Shown: positions 8,105 to 17,361, counted from the stretch's first letter. The stretch is DNA of 44,507 nt from Candidatus Epulonipiscium sp. (GCA_012518255.1 JAAYSX010000101.1:1-44507); one strand, 5' to 3'. Notes: a model not told the origin generated them from the sequence alone. Made by a program: numbers and translations.

Positions 8105-9889
8105 ATGTATTATCCTGAAGAAATTATAGAAGAAGTACGGGTTCAAAACGATATAGTAGATTTAATATCTGAATATGTTACATTGAAGAAAAAAGGCAAT
8201 TCATATTTCGGCTTATGCCCATTTCATAATGAAAAAACAGCTTCTTTTTCTGTAAGCCAGGAAAAACAAATGTATTATTGTTTTGGATGTGGTGCTGGTG
8301 GTAATGTTATTACCTTTGTTATGGAAAAAGAGAATTATAACTTTGTAGAAACAATACAGTTACTAGCACAAAAAAGAAATATTGAGTTACCTAAAGCCCA
8401 GTATTCTGAAAAAGCCCAGAAAGAAATAAAGAAAAGGCAATCATTATTGAATATACACAAGGATACTGGAAGGTATTTTTACTCTAATTTGCAGCAAGAA
8501 GAGGGTAGGGAGGCAAGGGAATATCTAAGTAAAAGAGAATTATCTACTGAAGTGCAAAGAAAATTTGGCCTAGGATATGCTAAGGGGAATCACTATGATT
8601 TATATAACTATTTAAAGAATAGGGGCTACAATGATCAGCTAATACTAGAAAGTGGACTTGTAATCAAAAGTAAGACTGGGCCTGGATGCTATGATAGATT
8701 TAGTGACAGGCTGATGTTTCCTATTTTTGATGTTCATGGAAGGGTTATTGCCTTTGGTGGAAGGGTTTTAGATGGTTCTATGCCTAAATATCTAAACTCT
8801 CCAGAAACCATTTTGTTTGAGAAAAATGCAAATTTATATGGTCTTAACTATGCGAGGGTTGCAAGGAAAAAAGAAATATTTATTGTAGAAGGCTATATGG
8901 ATTTTATAGCCATGTATCAGGCTGGCATCCATAATGTTGTAGCGAGCTTAGGTACAGCCTTTACCAAAGGGCATGCCAACTTAATTAAAAGATATGCTGA
9001 TGAAGTTATTCTATTATATGACAGTGATGAAGCAGGGATAAGGGCAACAATTAGGGCCATACCAATCTTACAAGCTGCCAATATAAAGGTAAGGGTTCTA
9101 CATCTACCAAAGGGTCAAGATCCAGATGATTATATTATTGAAAGAGGAGCTGAATCCTTAATAGAATTAGGGAGTAATGCAGTTGGGGCAGTTACCTTTC
9201 AAATTCAGATGATAAAAACAAAGTATAATATGGAAAATATAGAGCAAAAAATTAGATTTATAGATGAGGTATCAGATCTTATTGCAGGACTTAGCAATGC
9301 TATTGAACAAGAAATATACATCCAGCAGGTATCTAAGATTTACAACATAGAAGCTGATGCACTTAAAACAGAAGTGCGTAAACAAATGCAAAAAGAGCAG
9401 AATAAAAATAAAAATATTTCAATAAATAAGATAAAAAACAAAAGAGATATAAATAAAAATACAAAAGCTGAAGAAGGGTACTTTAAAACCCAATCAGAGT
9501 TATTGCAAATCATGTGTTTATATCCAAGTGTTTTAATAGAAGTAAAAAAACATTTATTGCCAGAGGATTTTATAGACCCATTTTTTCAAAAATTAGTAGG
9601 CTTAATATATGAAAAGCAAATAGATGGACATATTACAAATCCTTCACAATTTACAAGTTTTTTTGAAACAAGTGAAGAACAACAAAAAGTAGCCAATATA
9701 TTCTTAGCGCAAAAAGAATATGAGAATAAGGAAATGATTACAAAAGTAATTAATGATACTGTGAAAAAACTTAAAAATAAGGCTATAGAAGAAGAATTAA
9801 AAACAACAAAAGACATTGAAAAACTGCAAAAGCTACTTAAGGCAAAAAAGGAAGTAGATAATTTGTATATTGATTGTATATATGGATAA
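8105..9889 (+). CDS. dnaG: DNA primase
   Basis: Synthesises RNA primers for the replication fork and works with the DnaB helicase. The protein has 594 residues. The N-terminal zinc-binding domain shows Cys38, His41, Cys59 and Cys62 (CPFH and CFGC). The RNA polymerase core follows, with FGGRVLDGSMPKYLNSPET and the TOPRIM motifs IFIVEGYMDFIAM (acidic Glu) and LLYDSDEAG (paired Asp). The C-terminal third (about 440-594) is the Lys-rich linker and helical helicase-binding domain. The ATG at 8105 follows GGAAGCAGGG. It is 50 bases after dgt and 12 bases ahead of the first possible start of rpoD, so the three genes share transcripts as in the classical macromolecular synthesis operon. Confidence 0.97.
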   Translation: MYYPEEIIEEVRVQNDIVDLISEYVTLKKKGNSYFGLCPFHNEKTASFSVSQEKQMYYCFGCGAGGNVITFVMEKENYNFVETIQLLAQKRNIELPKAQYSEKAQKEIKKRQSLLNIHKDTGRYFYSNLQQEEGREAREYLSKRELSTEVQRKFGLGYAKGNHYDLYNYLKNRGYNDQLILESGLVIKSKTGPGCYDRFSDRLMFPIFDVHGRVIAFGGRVLDGSMPKYLNSPETILFEKNANLYGLNYARVARKKEIFIVEGYMDFIAMYQAGIHNVVASLGTAFTKGHANLIKRYADEVILLYDSDEAGIRATIRAIPILQAANIKVRVLHLPKGQDPDDYIIERGAESLIELGSNAVGAVTFQIQMIKTKYNMENIEQKIRFIDEVSDLIAGLSNAIEQEIYIQQVSKIYNIEADALKTEVRKQMQKEQNKNKNISINKIKNKRDINKNTKAEEGYFKTQSELLQIMCLYPSVLIEVKKHLLPEDFIDPFFQKLVGLIYEKQIDGHITNPSQFTSFFETSEEQQKVANIFLAQKEYENKEMITKVINDTVKKLKNKAIEEELKTTKDIEKLQKLLKAKKEVDNLYIDCIYG

Positions 9890-9922
9890 AATAATATACA
9901 GGTGAGAAAGGGAGGACTTTAC

Positions 9923-11011
9923 GTGGAAAAGACTAATAAGCCCAAATTAACATTCCAAGGAAGATTAGAAGATTTGGTGATTTTTTCAAAAACTAAAAAT
10001 AAAATAATAGAGCAAACTGATGTCAACGAGGCATTTGCAGACTTAGACTTAACACCTAATCAAATAGAATTAATATATGATAGACTAGAAGAAGAAGAAA
10101 TTGATGTTCTAGAGGAAATAGATGATGAGGATGGCGATGGTGATAAATCTGGAGGAGTAGATTTAAGTGTTCCAGATGGAATAAGCCTAGATGACCCAGT
10201 TAGGATGTACCTAAAGGAAATTGGAAAGGTAGATTTATTAACTGCAGAAGAAGAGGTAGAACTAGCCCAAAGAATGGAAGCTGGAGATGATGAGGCTAAG
10301 AAGAAACTTGCCGAGGCTAACTTAAGGTTGGTTGTGAGTATTGCTAAACGTTATGTAGGTCGAGGGATGCTATTTTTAGACCTTATTCAGGAAGGTAACC
10401 TAGGCCTTATAAAGGCAGTAGAGAAGTTCGACTATCGTAAGGGGTTTAAATTCTCTACTTATGCTACATGGTGGATTAGGCAGGCTATAACAAGGGCAAT
10501 AGCTGATCAGGCTAGAACTATAAGGATACCTGTCCATATGGTTGAGACAATTAATAAACTCATGAGGGTATCAAGACAATTATTGCAAGACTTAGGAAGA
10601 GAACCTACACCAGAGGAAATAGCAGTAGAAATGGATTTGCCAGTAGAGAAGGTGCGTGAGATTATGAAAATTTCACAAGAACCTGTATCATTAGAAACAC
10701 CTATAGGTGAAGAGGAAGATAGTCATTTAGGTGACTTTATTCCAGATGAAGATGCTCCTGTTCCGGCAGATGCTGCTGCATTTACCCTGCTCAAAGAACA
10801 ATTAGTAGAGGTATTAGATACTCTTACAGAAAGGGAGCAAAATGTTCTTAGATTAAGGTTTGGCTTAGATGATGGAAGGGCACGTACTTTAGAGGAAGTA
10901 GGTCAAGTATTTGATGTAACTAGGGAACGTATCCGCCAGATAGAAGCTAAAGCACTAAGAAAGCTTCGCCATCCAAGTAGAAGTAAAAAGTTAAAAGACT
11001 ATTTAGAATAA
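9923..11011 (+). CDS. rpoD: Primary RNA polymerase sigma factor (sigma-A)
   Basis: Housekeeping sigma factor, 362 residues from the chosen start. Region 1.2 begins with [13 protein letters not shown]. Region 2 carries [20 protein letters not shown] and the -10-reading [17 protein letters not shown]. Region 3 follows [14 protein letters not shown]. Region 4.2 is [18 protein letters not shown], ending in [15 protein letters not shown]. The short N-terminus (about 90 residues, with an acidic [11 protein letters not shown] linker) is typical of Firmicutes. A GTG at 9902 is in frame, but only the GTG at 9923 has a proper ribosome site (GGGAGGAC, 9910-9917). It is cotranscribed with dgt and dnaG. 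The sigma-H-like promoter upstream of dgt would keep it made on entry to sporulation. Confidence 0.97.
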   Translation: MEKTNKPKLTFQGRLEDLVIFSKTKNKIIEQTDVNEAFADLDLTPNQIELIYDRLEEEEIDVLEEIDDEDGDGDKSGGVDLSVPDGISLDDPVRMYLKEIGKVDLLTAEEEVELAQRMEAGDDEAKKKLAEANLRLVVSIAKRYVGRGMLFLDLIQEGNLGLIKAVEKFDYRKGFKFSTYATWWIRQAITRAIADQARTIRIPVHMVETINKLMRVSRQLLQDLGREPTPEEIAVEMDLPVEKVREIMKISQEPVSLETPIGEEEDSHLGDFIPDEDAPVPADAAAFTLLKEQLVEVLDTLTEREQNVLRLRFGLDDGRARTLEEVGQVFDVTRERIRQIEAKALRKLRHPSRSKKLKDYLE

Positions 11012-11033
11012 AATATATTAAAGAGGTTCTATT

Positions 11034-11726
11034 GTGGAAATATCAAAACGTTTAAAAACAATTGCAAGTTATGTACCCATAGGGTCTAATGTGGTTGCAG
11101 ATATCGGGACTGATCATGGGTATATACCTATATATTTAATAAAAAATAATATAGCAAATAAATGCATAGCATGTGATATAAATGCAATGCCCCTTGAAAG
11201 TGCTAAACAAAATATTATAAATCATAGCATGGAAAACCAAATAGAAACTAGGTTAGCTAATGGTTTATCCAAGCTAAAAATAGGCGAAGCTAATGTTATC
11301 ATAATTGCAGGTATGGGTGGAATGCTTATAATAAATATTTTAGAAGATAATTTAGATACTGTAAAGGCGGTAGGCCTATTAATTTTACAGCCCCAAGTAG
11401 ATGAAGACATGGTAAGAAGATATCTTCATTCTATATCATTTAGTATTTCAGATGAAAAAATGATTTATGAGGATGGCAAATACTATACTATTATAGTGGC
11501 AAAGCCAGGACGTGAAGCTAGATATAGCCAAGAGGAATATATGATAGGTGCAAAACTTATTGAAAACAGGGATCCAACCCTAAAAAAATATATAGAGCAT
11601 AAAAGGGGAAATCTCAATAAAATTAAAAATAATATTAAAGAGATAAAAAGTGAAAGTAGCAAGAAACGACTAAATGAAGTGGAAAAGGAATTATCCATTT
11701 ATGAGGATGTGTTAGAATGTCTGTAA
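11034..11726 (+). CDS. trmK: tRNA (adenine22-N1)-methyltransferase, TrmK family
   Basis: A SAM-dependent methyltransferase of 230 residues that methylates N1 of A22 in the D-loop side of some tRNAs. The Rossmann SAM motif VADIGTDHGYIPIYL (about residues 22-36) and acidic CDINAMPLESA are visible, as is the catalytic-region IIIAGMGGMLI and LILQPQ. The C-terminal part (about 165-230) is a basic coiled-coil segment, as in the family. The start is GTG with AAGAGG ahead of it, 22 bases after rpoD. Its last 10 bases overlap the next gene. The pairing trmK-nif3 after rpoD is conserved in Firmicutes. Confidence 0.92.
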   Translation: MEISKRLKTIASYVPIGSNVVADIGTDHGYIPIYLIKNNIANKCIACDINAMPLESAKQNIINHSMENQIETRLANGLSKLKIGEANVIIIAGMGGMLIINILEDNLDTVKAVGLLILQPQVDEDMVRRYLHSISFSISDEKMIYEDGKYYTIIVAKPGREARYSQEEYMIGAKLIENRDPTLKKYIEHKRGNLNKIKNNIKEIKSESSKKRLNEVEKELSIYEDVLECL

Positions 11727-12502
11727 AGGTAGAAGAGCTTATAAAAGAATTAAATAACTTGGCACCTGAAGACCTGGCTATGGACTGGGATAATGTAGGA
11801 TTGCAAGTAGGATCTTTAAATAGTAGCGTATCTAAAGTTTTACTTGCCTTAGATGCGAGTCCTATGGTAATTAAAGAAGCTATTGAGGAAGAAGTTGATA
11901 TGATTATTACCCACCATCCAATGATATTCTCTTCCTTAAAAACTATAACTGAGGATAGCTTATTGGGGAATAGGATATATAAACTCATAAGAAATAATAT
12001 TAGCTTATATGTAATGCATACAAACTTTGATGCGGCCTTTGGCGGTACCAATGATATATTAGCTAATAAAATAGGTCTTTATGATTTAAAGGTAATTAAT
12101 CCAGATGAAAATGGAATAGGTATTGGTAGAATAGGGAATATTAAAGAAACATCCATTAAGAATCTTGCTTCAATAATAAAAGAAAAATTAGGATTATCAA
12201 ACATAAGGATTATAGGAAATTTGGATAGAAAGGTTAGTAAAGTTGCCATATGTACAGGAAGTGGAATGAGCTTTATAGACCATGTAGCCAAGGAAGCTGA
12301 TGTATTTATTACAGGTGATGTAAAATTTCATGATGCACAAAGGGCAAGGGATTTAGGCTTAACAGTTATAGATGCTGGTCACTATGGGACTGAGAATATA
12401 GCCATGCCCAATATTAAAAGTTACATGAAGGGATTTGCTAAAGAAAATAATATAGAAATAGTTATTTCTAAGATTAACGATGATCCATTTATTACAATTT
12501 AA
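11717..12502 (+). CDS. Nif3-like dinuclear metal-centre protein
   Basis: A 261-residue member of the Nif3/YbgI/YqfO family. Metal-binding His and acidic residues appear in VDMIITHHPMIFSSLKTI, YVMHTNFDAAFGGTNDIL and the C-terminal VIDAGHYGTENIA. Family members form toroidal hexamers with two metal ions per subunit. The cellular function is unresolved. It may be a hydrolase, and GTP cyclohydrolase I type 2 annotations are not trustworthy. This copy is the short form (as E. coli YbgI), without the inserted PII-like domain found in Bacillus YqfO. It overlaps trmK by 10 bases and is probably translationally coupled to it. Confidence 0.9.
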   Translation: MSVKVEELIKELNNLAPEDLAMDWDNVGLQVGSLNSSVSKVLLALDASPMVIKEAIEEEVDMIITHHPMIFSSLKTITEDSLLGNRIYKLIRNNISLYVMHTNFDAAFGGTNDILANKIGLYDLKVINPDENGIGIGRIGNIKETSIKNLASIIKEKLGLSNIRIIGNLDRKVSKVAICTGSGMSFIDHVAKEADVFITGDVKFHDAQRARDLGLTVIDAGHYGTENIAMPNIKSYMKGFAKENNIEIVISKINDDPFITI

Positions 12503-12519
12503 TTTAAGGATGATAAAAT

Positions 12520-14184
12520 ATGAGCAAAAAGTATATTGATATCATATTACCTGATGGTAGTAGTAAAAAAATAAAAAAAGGCGAAAAGCTAATAAATATT
12601 GCTAAGGAAGAACAAGATAAGCATAAGTCACCTATAGTACTTGCAAGGGTTAATAATAGCTTTAAGGAATTATTTAGTAGCGTAGAAGAGGACTTATCAC
12701 ATGTAGAATTTTTAGATTTACATACCAAAGAAGGTATGAGAGTTTATCAAAGAAGTACTACCTTCCTTATGATAGTAGCAGCCAAAAATGTAGCACCTAA
12801 TATTAATATAAGAGTTAATCACCATATTAATGGAGGGTATTTTTGTGAAACCAAGAACGGAGAGGCTATAACACAGGACCTACTATCAAAAATTGATGAA
12901 GAAATGAGACGTATTGCTAAAGAAGACCTAAAAATTATAAAGGGATCTTACACTCTGGACTCAGCCCTTAAAATATTTGATGAAAATGAAATGTATGACA
13001 AAAAAACATTGTTTAAATATCGCAGATCTTCTAGGGTGAACCTATATAAGTTAGATGGAAGTTATGGATATTTTTATGGCGAGATGCTACCAAGTTCAGG
13101 ATATATTAATGATTTTAAGATAATACCATATAACACAGGCTTCGTTTTAAAGTTTCCAGACGAAAAAGATCCATCTACCATATCACCATTTCTACCTGCA
13201 CCTAAACTTTCAAATATATTTAATGAGTCAGAAAAATGGGCTCGTATTATGGGAGTTGATACAGTTGGTGCTTTGAATGATGTAATCTCAGATACAGAGA
13301 TTAGGGAGTTAATTCTTATCTCAGAAGCTTTACATGAAAAGAAGATAGCCCAAATAGCAGATCAAATAACTGAACATAAGGAAAAATTAGGTGTGATTTT
13401 GGTTGCAGGCCCATCATCATCTGGCAAAACAACATTTGCCCAAAGGTTAGCTATTCAGCTTAAGGTTAGTGGAATGACACCTCATGCAATTTCCATTGAT
13501 GATTATTTTGTTAACAGGGAGTTAACACCTAAAGATGAAGATGGCAATTTGGATTTTGAATCCATAGAGGCTATTGATATAAAATTGTTTAATAAACATA
13601 TGCTAGATTTACTAGATGGCAAGGAAGTGGAAATACCAACATTTAATTTTAAAACAGGACAGAGGGAATATAAGGGCAATATGTTAAAAATGAACACAAA
13701 TGATGTTCTAATTGTTGAAGGTATACATGGGCTTAATGAAAAGCTTAGTAGCCAGGTCCCCAGGGAAAACAAATTTAAAATATATATAAGCTGTCTAACA
13801 CAATTAAATGTAGATTATCAAAATCGTATCTCTACAACAGACACTAGGCTTATTCGTAGGATGATAAGGGATTACAACCATAGGGGGATGAGCCCAGAAA
13901 GAACCTTAGAGTTATGGCCACTTGTTAGAAGAGGCGAAAGGAAAAATATATTCCCATTCCAGGAGGAGGCAGATGTTATATTTAACTCAGCATTAATATA
14001 TGAGCTTGCTGCCCTAAAACCTAAAATTGAACCATTACTATTCCAGGTAGATAGATCATCACCTTATTTTGCAGAGGCAAAAAGAATATTAAAATTCTTA
14101 GAGTATTTTCTTGCTGTAGATACAGTAGATATTCCTGCTAATTCAATCGTTAGAGAATTTGTTGGTGGAAGCTGTTTTGAATAA
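12520..14184 (+). CDS. Nucleoside kinase with TGS and ThrRS-like editing domains (Udk family)
   Basis: A 554-residue fusion protein common in Clostridia. The N-terminal TGS domain (about 1-70, IDIILPDGSSKKIKKGEKL) and a threonyl-tRNA-synthetase-like second domain (HHINGGYFCE at about 105-114) precede a uridine-kinase-like P-loop NTPase. The Walker A motif GPSSSGKTTFA is near residue 296, and ISIDDYFVNRELTPKDEDG and VLIVEGIHGLN follow. It probably phosphorylates a nucleoside with ATP or GTP. The substrate is not evident, and the TGS/ThrRS-like half has no assigned role. The ATG lies 17 bases after the nif3 stop, with AAGGATGA as ribosome site. Its stop is 5 bases before the -35 box of rnpB. 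Confidence 0.88.
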   Translation: MSKKYIDIILPDGSSKKIKKGEKLINIAKEEQDKHKSPIVLARVNNSFKELFSSVEEDLSHVEFLDLHTKEGMRVYQRSTTFLMIVAAKNVAPNINIRVNHHINGGYFCETKNGEAITQDLLSKIDEEMRRIAKEDLKIIKGSYTLDSALKIFDENEMYDKKTLFKYRRSSRVNLYKLDGSYGYFYGEMLPSSGYINDFKIIPYNTGFVLKFPDEKDPSTISPFLPAPKLSNIFNESEKWARIMGVDTVGALNDVISDTEIRELILISEALHEKKIAQIADQITEHKEKLGVILVAGPSSSGKTTFAQRLAIQLKVSGMTPHAISIDDYFVNRELTPKDEDGNLDFESIEAIDIKLFNKHMLDLLDGKEVEIPTFNFKTGQREYKGNMLKMNTNDVLIVEGIHGLNEKLSSQVPRENKFKIYISCLTQLNVDYQNRISTTDTRLIRRMIRDYNHRGMSPERTLELWPLVRRGERKNIFPFQEEADVIFNSALIYELAALKPKIEPLLFQVDRSSPYFAEAKRILKFLEYFLAVDTVDIPANSIVREFVGGSCFE

Positions 14185-14189
14185 AAAAA

Positions 14190-14218
14190 TTGACACATCT
14201 TATAGCATATGAGATAAT
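14190..14218 (+). promoter_or_regulatory. Sigma-A promoter of rnpB
   Basis: TTGACA at 14190-14195, a 17-base spacer and GATAAT at 14213-14218. The expected start near 14225 coincides with the P1 stem of RNase P RNA. Confidence 0.85.
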
Positions 14219-14221
14219 TGT

Positions 14222-14580
14222 AATTGAGTAAATCAGATGGTCGCAGGCATAAATTCCGAAAGGAAGTGCTTGAGGAACGTCCGAGCTCCATAGAGCAGGA
14301 TGCTGGATAACGTCCAGTAGAGGCGACTCTAAGGAAAGTGCAACAGAAATAAACCGCCTATAAATTTTATAGGTAAGGGTGGAAAGGTGAAGTAAGAGAT
14401 CACCGCATCTTAGGTGACTAAGATGGCAATGCAAACCCCATTTGGAGCAAGACCGTATAGGGAATATATAAGTAGTTGCTCGCTACATTCCCGTGGTAGG
14501 TCGCTGGAGCATATAGGTAACTATATGCCAAGATAGATGACTGTCAAATACAGAACTCGGCGTATAGATTTGCTCACATT
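14222..14580 (+). ncRNA. rnpB: RNase P RNA, bacterial class A
   Basis: Catalytic RNA that removes 5' leaders from precursor tRNAs. P1 pairs GAGTAAATC (14226-14234) with GATTTGCTC (14567-14575). The conserved P4 5' strand region GGAACGTCCGAGCTCC, the GAAAGTGCAACAGAAA core, CAAACCCCATTTGGAGCAAGAC, the GGTAGGTCGCTGGAGC element, GATAGATGACTGTC and ACAGAACTCGGCGTATAG at the 3' end are all present. The AACCCC-x-GGAGCAAG block with its downstream partner marks the ancestral class A fold, unlike class B in Bacillus. The ends are accurate to a few bases. It has its own promoter and terminator. Confidence 0.96.
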
Positions 14581-14592
14581 TAATAGTTTACT

Positions 14593-14635
14593 AAAGGCAA
14601 GGGATGCACCATCATAGTGTTGACCTTGCTTTTTA
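14593..14635 (+). terminator. Terminator of rnpB
   Basis: AAAGGCAAGG at 14593-14602 pairs with CCTTGCTTTT at 14624-14633, with a 21-base inner region and a short U run. It lies just after the 3' end of RNase P RNA. Confidence 0.85.
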
Positions 14636-14662
14636 ATATGATAGGAAAGAAAGTGTGGGGCT

Positions 14663-14965
14663 ATGACTATTTCCAAAAAAATATACATAGATAAAAGTGT
14701 ATCAAATCATAGATTTATCCTTCGGAAACTTAAAAAAGGTAAGAAAGTTAATAATATATACTGTATTATATATACAGAGGATATGTTTTTAGAAATCATA
14801 AATAGTAATAAAATAAATGAAAAATATGATAAAGCTGTACTTATTGGAATAGCAGATAGTAGGCGGAAGGCGATGGAACTACTAGTTAATATTTTTGATG
14901 ATGTTTATGTACCTAATCCGAATATAGATTATATGAAAAGATATTTTACAACAAACAAAAGTTAG
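14663..14965 (+). CDS. Uncharacterised 100-residue protein
   Basis: I do not recognise a family. The protein is a small, basic, soluble polypeptide with no signal peptide or membrane segment. It has a Lys/Arg-rich N-terminal part (residues 1-30, HRFILRKLKKGKKVN), then alternating hydrophobic strands (YCIIYTEDMFLEII, KAVLIGIADSRRKAMELLVNIF), suggesting a small alpha/beta fold, and a Tyr-rich tail. Codon use matches the neighbours. The ATG at 14663 has only a weak ribosome site (GGAAAG or GTGGGG). It lies 13 bases before the DUF2953 gene, so the two probably form one operon with ytfJ, which hints at a sporulation link, but nothing in the protein itself shows this. Confidence 0.72.
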   Translation: MTISKKIYIDKSVSNHRFILRKLKKGKKVNNIYCIIYTEDMFLEIINSNKINEKYDKAVLIGIADSRRKAMELLVNIFDDVYVPNPNIDYMKRYFTTNKS

Positions 14966-14978
14966 TAGGGGAATATAT

Positions 14979-15803
14979 ATGGAAATATTACATCTGTTTA
15001 TGATAGTGCTAAAATTTATAGGAATAATAATAGCGATACTTCTACTACTACTATTGCTGTTAATACTTATAATGCTTACGGTTCCCATTAAATATAAATT
15101 AGATTTGGATAAAGAAGAAGAGATATATGCCTATACAAGTTTTAAATGGTTATTTTCGTTGATATCTATAAATATGGAATACCACAATTCCCAAGAACTT
15201 AATATTAAGTATAAAATATTAGGAATACCCATAAAACCCAAAAAAAAGATGGAGACTAGAAGAAATTCAAGGAATTCCCATAAGAAAATAGAAAAAGTTG
15301 AAAATAGGAAAGCAAATAATGTTACAACAAATGATGTCAAAGCTAAAAAGAAAAGTAAAGGAATAAAAAAAGATACTAAAAGAAAAGTAAAATCTAAGAG
15401 GAATTTAGGAATCAAAAAACTAATTAAGCAAATAAGGTCCTATAGCTATAAAAAAGATTTATTAGCAGATACTATGGTATGGATTAAAGATTTTATAAAA
15501 AGAATAGCACCCAATAATCTTAAAATCTATTTAGAGATAGGTAAGGAGGATCCAGCAGATACAGGCTATATAATGGCAACATTATCAGCTTTATATCCAC
15601 TTTATTATTCTTTTGCTAATATAGTAGGAAATTATGAAAAAGAATGCTTATATGTTAAAATAGAGGCAGATGGGAAAATAGCCCTATGGCAGCTAATATA
15701 TAGTATAATAGAATATATTAGGCTAGAATCAGTTAAGGATCTTATAAAGACTGTTAGGACAAGTAGAAGGGAGAAAGATAATGGGAGAAAAACTGGAAAA
15801 TAA
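14979..15803 (+). CDS. DUF2953-domain membrane-anchored protein
   Basis: A 274-residue protein of the DUF2953 family (Bacillus YtfI type), which sits next to ytfJ in many spore formers. One strong N-terminal membrane segment is at about residues 9-34. A strand-rich part reaches residue 85. An unusually basic, low-complexity stretch follows at about 86-150, rich in Lys-Lys and Lys-Arg pairs. The conserved C-terminal helical part contains EIGKEDPADTGYIMA. The molecular role is unknown. Family context suggests a forespore or spore-envelope function together with GerW. The ribosome site is AGTAGGGGA. The last 23 bases overlap the ytfJ start, an arrangement that implies translational coupling. Confidence 0.85.
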   Translation: MEILHLFMIVLKFIGIIIAILLLLLLLLILIMLTVPIKYKLDLDKEEEIYAYTSFKWLFSLISINMEYHNSQELNIKYKILGIPIKPKKKMETRRNSRNSHKKIEKVENRKANNVTTNDVKAKKKSKGIKKDTKRKVKSKRNLGIKKLIKQIRSYSYKKDLLADTMVWIKDFIKRIAPNNLKIYLEIGKEDPADTGYIMATLSALYPLYYSFANIVGNYEKECLYVKIEADGKIALWQLIYSIIEYIRLESVKDLIKTVRTSRREKDNGRKTGK

Positions 15804-16239
15804 CTTAGACATATTATTAAAAAGACTAGAAAACTTTCTTACAACGAAAACTGTAGTGGGGGAGCCAATCCATATAGATAATACTATATTAGTACCATTA
15901 GTAGATGTAAGCTTTGGCGTGGGAGCAGGTACTGCAGCTACACTTGATAGGCCAAGCAAGGATAATAAAGCAACAAAGGGTAAAAGCGATACAGGCGGCG
16001 GTGGGTTAGGAGCTAAGATAACACCAACAGCTGTTTTAGTTATACAAGATGGTACAAGCCAATTAATTAACATTAAGAAACAAGATAGTGTAAGTAAGTT
16101 AATAGATATGGTACCTGGACTAGTTTCTAAGGTAAGTTCAGGATTTAAAGATAAGGATAGTAAGAATCCGGAAAATCAAGAAGCAGAAGAATATCTTAAA
16201 GATAAAATCAATAATTCATATCATGAAATGGAAGAATAA
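15781..16239 (+). CDS. ytfJ: GerW family sporulation protein YtfJ
   Basis: A 152-residue member of the GerW/YtfJ family, made in the forespore in Bacillus and needed for proper spore germination there. Typical features are the N-terminal helix (LDILLKRLENFL), VVGEPIHIDNTILVPLVDVSFG, the Gly-rich segment around GGGGLGAKITPTAVLVI at about residues 73-91, and a short charged C-terminal tail. The start has AGAAGGGAGAAAG just upstream, inside the DUF2953 gene. It ends at a bidirectional terminator shared with ychF. Confidence 0.92.
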   Translation: MGEKLENNLDILLKRLENFLTTKTVVGEPIHIDNTILVPLVDVSFGVGAGTAATLDRPSKDNKATKGKSDTGGGGLGAKITPTAVLVIQDGTSQLINIKKQDSVSKLIDMVPGLVSKVSSGFKDKDSKNPENQEAEEYLKDKINNSYHEMEE

Positions 16240-16270
16240 AAAATGTGCTCTTAAAGAGCACATTTTTTAT
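16236..16270. terminator. Bidirectional terminator between ytfJ and ychF
   Basis: A 35-base near-palindrome centred on 16253: AATGTGCTCTT pairs with AAGAGCACATT, with A6 on one side and T6 on the other. It overlaps the ytfJ stop and the end of the oppositely oriented ychF, so it serves both genes. Confidence 0.92.
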
Positions 16271-17361
16271 ACATTAAAACGGAATAGTATAACATCCCCG
16301 TCTTGTACAATATAATCTTTACCTTCAACTCTCACCAAGCCTTGTTCCTTAGCTAAAGCATAGGATGATGCATTTACAATATCATCAAAGCTAACTATTT
16401 CGGCCCTAATAAAACCTCTTTCAAAATCTGAGTGGATTTTACCAGCAGCAGCAGGGGCTTTAGTATTTTCTGCTATTGTCCAGGCTCGTACTTCCTTGGG
16501 TCCAGCAGTTAAGTAGCTAATTAGCCCTAGTAATTTGTAGCTAGCAGCTATTAAACGATCTAGGCCAGTATCTTTTATTCCTAGTTCATTTAGGAATTCT
16601 ATCTTTTCGTCATCACTAAGTTCTGATATTTCTTGCTCAATTTGGGCGCAAATTACAAAGACTTCTGAGCCCTCAGAAGCAGCTAGCTCCTTAACTTTTT
16701 TTACATGATCATTATCACTATCAGAAGTTAAATCATCTTCACTAACATTTGCTGCATATAAAATTGGTTTATAAGTAAGAAGATCTAGGGACTCTACAAA
16801 TTCTTTTTCCTCAGGGGAAGTAGTTTCTACTAAACGGGCAGTTATGCCTTTCTCAAGTTCAGCATGTAATTTCTCAAGCCATTTAATTTCTATTGCAAGA
16901 TCCTTATCTCCTTTTAGAGATTTTTTTGTTCTTTCAATACGACGCTCAATAATTTCCATATCAGAAAATATTAGTTCTAAAGTTATAGTTTCAATATCCC
17001 TAAGGGAATCTATTGTATCTTCAACATGGGTGATATTAGTGTCTTCAAAACAACGCACCACATGTACAATAGCATCTACCTCCCTGATATGAGATAAAAA
17101 CTTATTTCCTAAGCCTTCACCCTTGCTTGCACCTTCAACAAGCCCAGCAATATCAACAAATTCTATAGCAGCAGGTAAAATTTTTTCAGAGCCATAGATT
17201 TCCTTTAGAATAGCTAATCTTTCATCTGGAACAGTTACAATACCTACATTAGGGTCTATTGTACAAAAAGGGTAGTTAGCTGATTCTGCCCCTGCTTTTG
17301 TTAAAGAATTAAATAAGGTACTTTTACCTACATTTGGTAAACCTACAATGCCTAATTTCAT
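16267..17361 (-). CDS. ychF: Ribosome-binding ATPase YchF (OLA1/Obg family)
   Basis: A 364-residue P-loop protein of the TRAFAC class that binds ATP in preference to GTP and associates with ribosomes. It is linked to translation and stress responses. The G1 motif is GLPNVGKSTLFN at residues 6-17, G3 is DIAGLVEGASKGEGLGN, and the G4 position has NVSEDD rather than NKxD, the hallmark of YchF. A coiled-coil insertion lies at about 130-200, and the C-terminal TGS-like domain ends in GDVILFRFNV. It is the only minus-strand gene in this half of the window. The ribosome site is AGGAAAGGATG. No clear promoter could be assigned upstream. Confidence 0.96.
   Translation of the reverse strand: MKLGIVGLPNVGKSTLFNSLTKAGAESANYPFCTIDPNVGIVTVPDERLAILKEIYGSEKILPAAIEFVDIAGLVEGASKGEGLGNKFLSHIREVDAIVHVVRCFEDTNITHVEDTIDSLRDIETITLELIFSDMEIIERRIERTKKSLKGDKDLAIEIKWLEKLHAELEKGITARLVETTSPEEKEFVESLDLLTYKPILYAANVSEDDLTSDSDNDHVKKVKELAASEGSEVFVICAQIEQEISELSDDEKIEFLNELGIKDTGLDRLIAASYKLLGLISYLTAGPKEVRAWTIAENTKAPAAAGKIHSDFERGFIRAEIVSFDDIVNASSYALAKEQGLVRVEGKDYIVQDGDVILFRFNV

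Noticed and set aside
11635-12051. Open frame of 138 codons on the minus strand across trmK and nif3
   Set aside because: It runs antisense to two well-recognised genes, has no family resemblance and no ribosome site. It is a shadow frame of AT-rich coding DNA.
15703-15730. Sigma-F-like sequence (GTATA, GGCTAGAATC) upstream of ytfJ
   Set aside because: The spacer is only 13 bases and two -10 positions disagree. It was dropped although ytfJ is a forespore gene in Bacillus.
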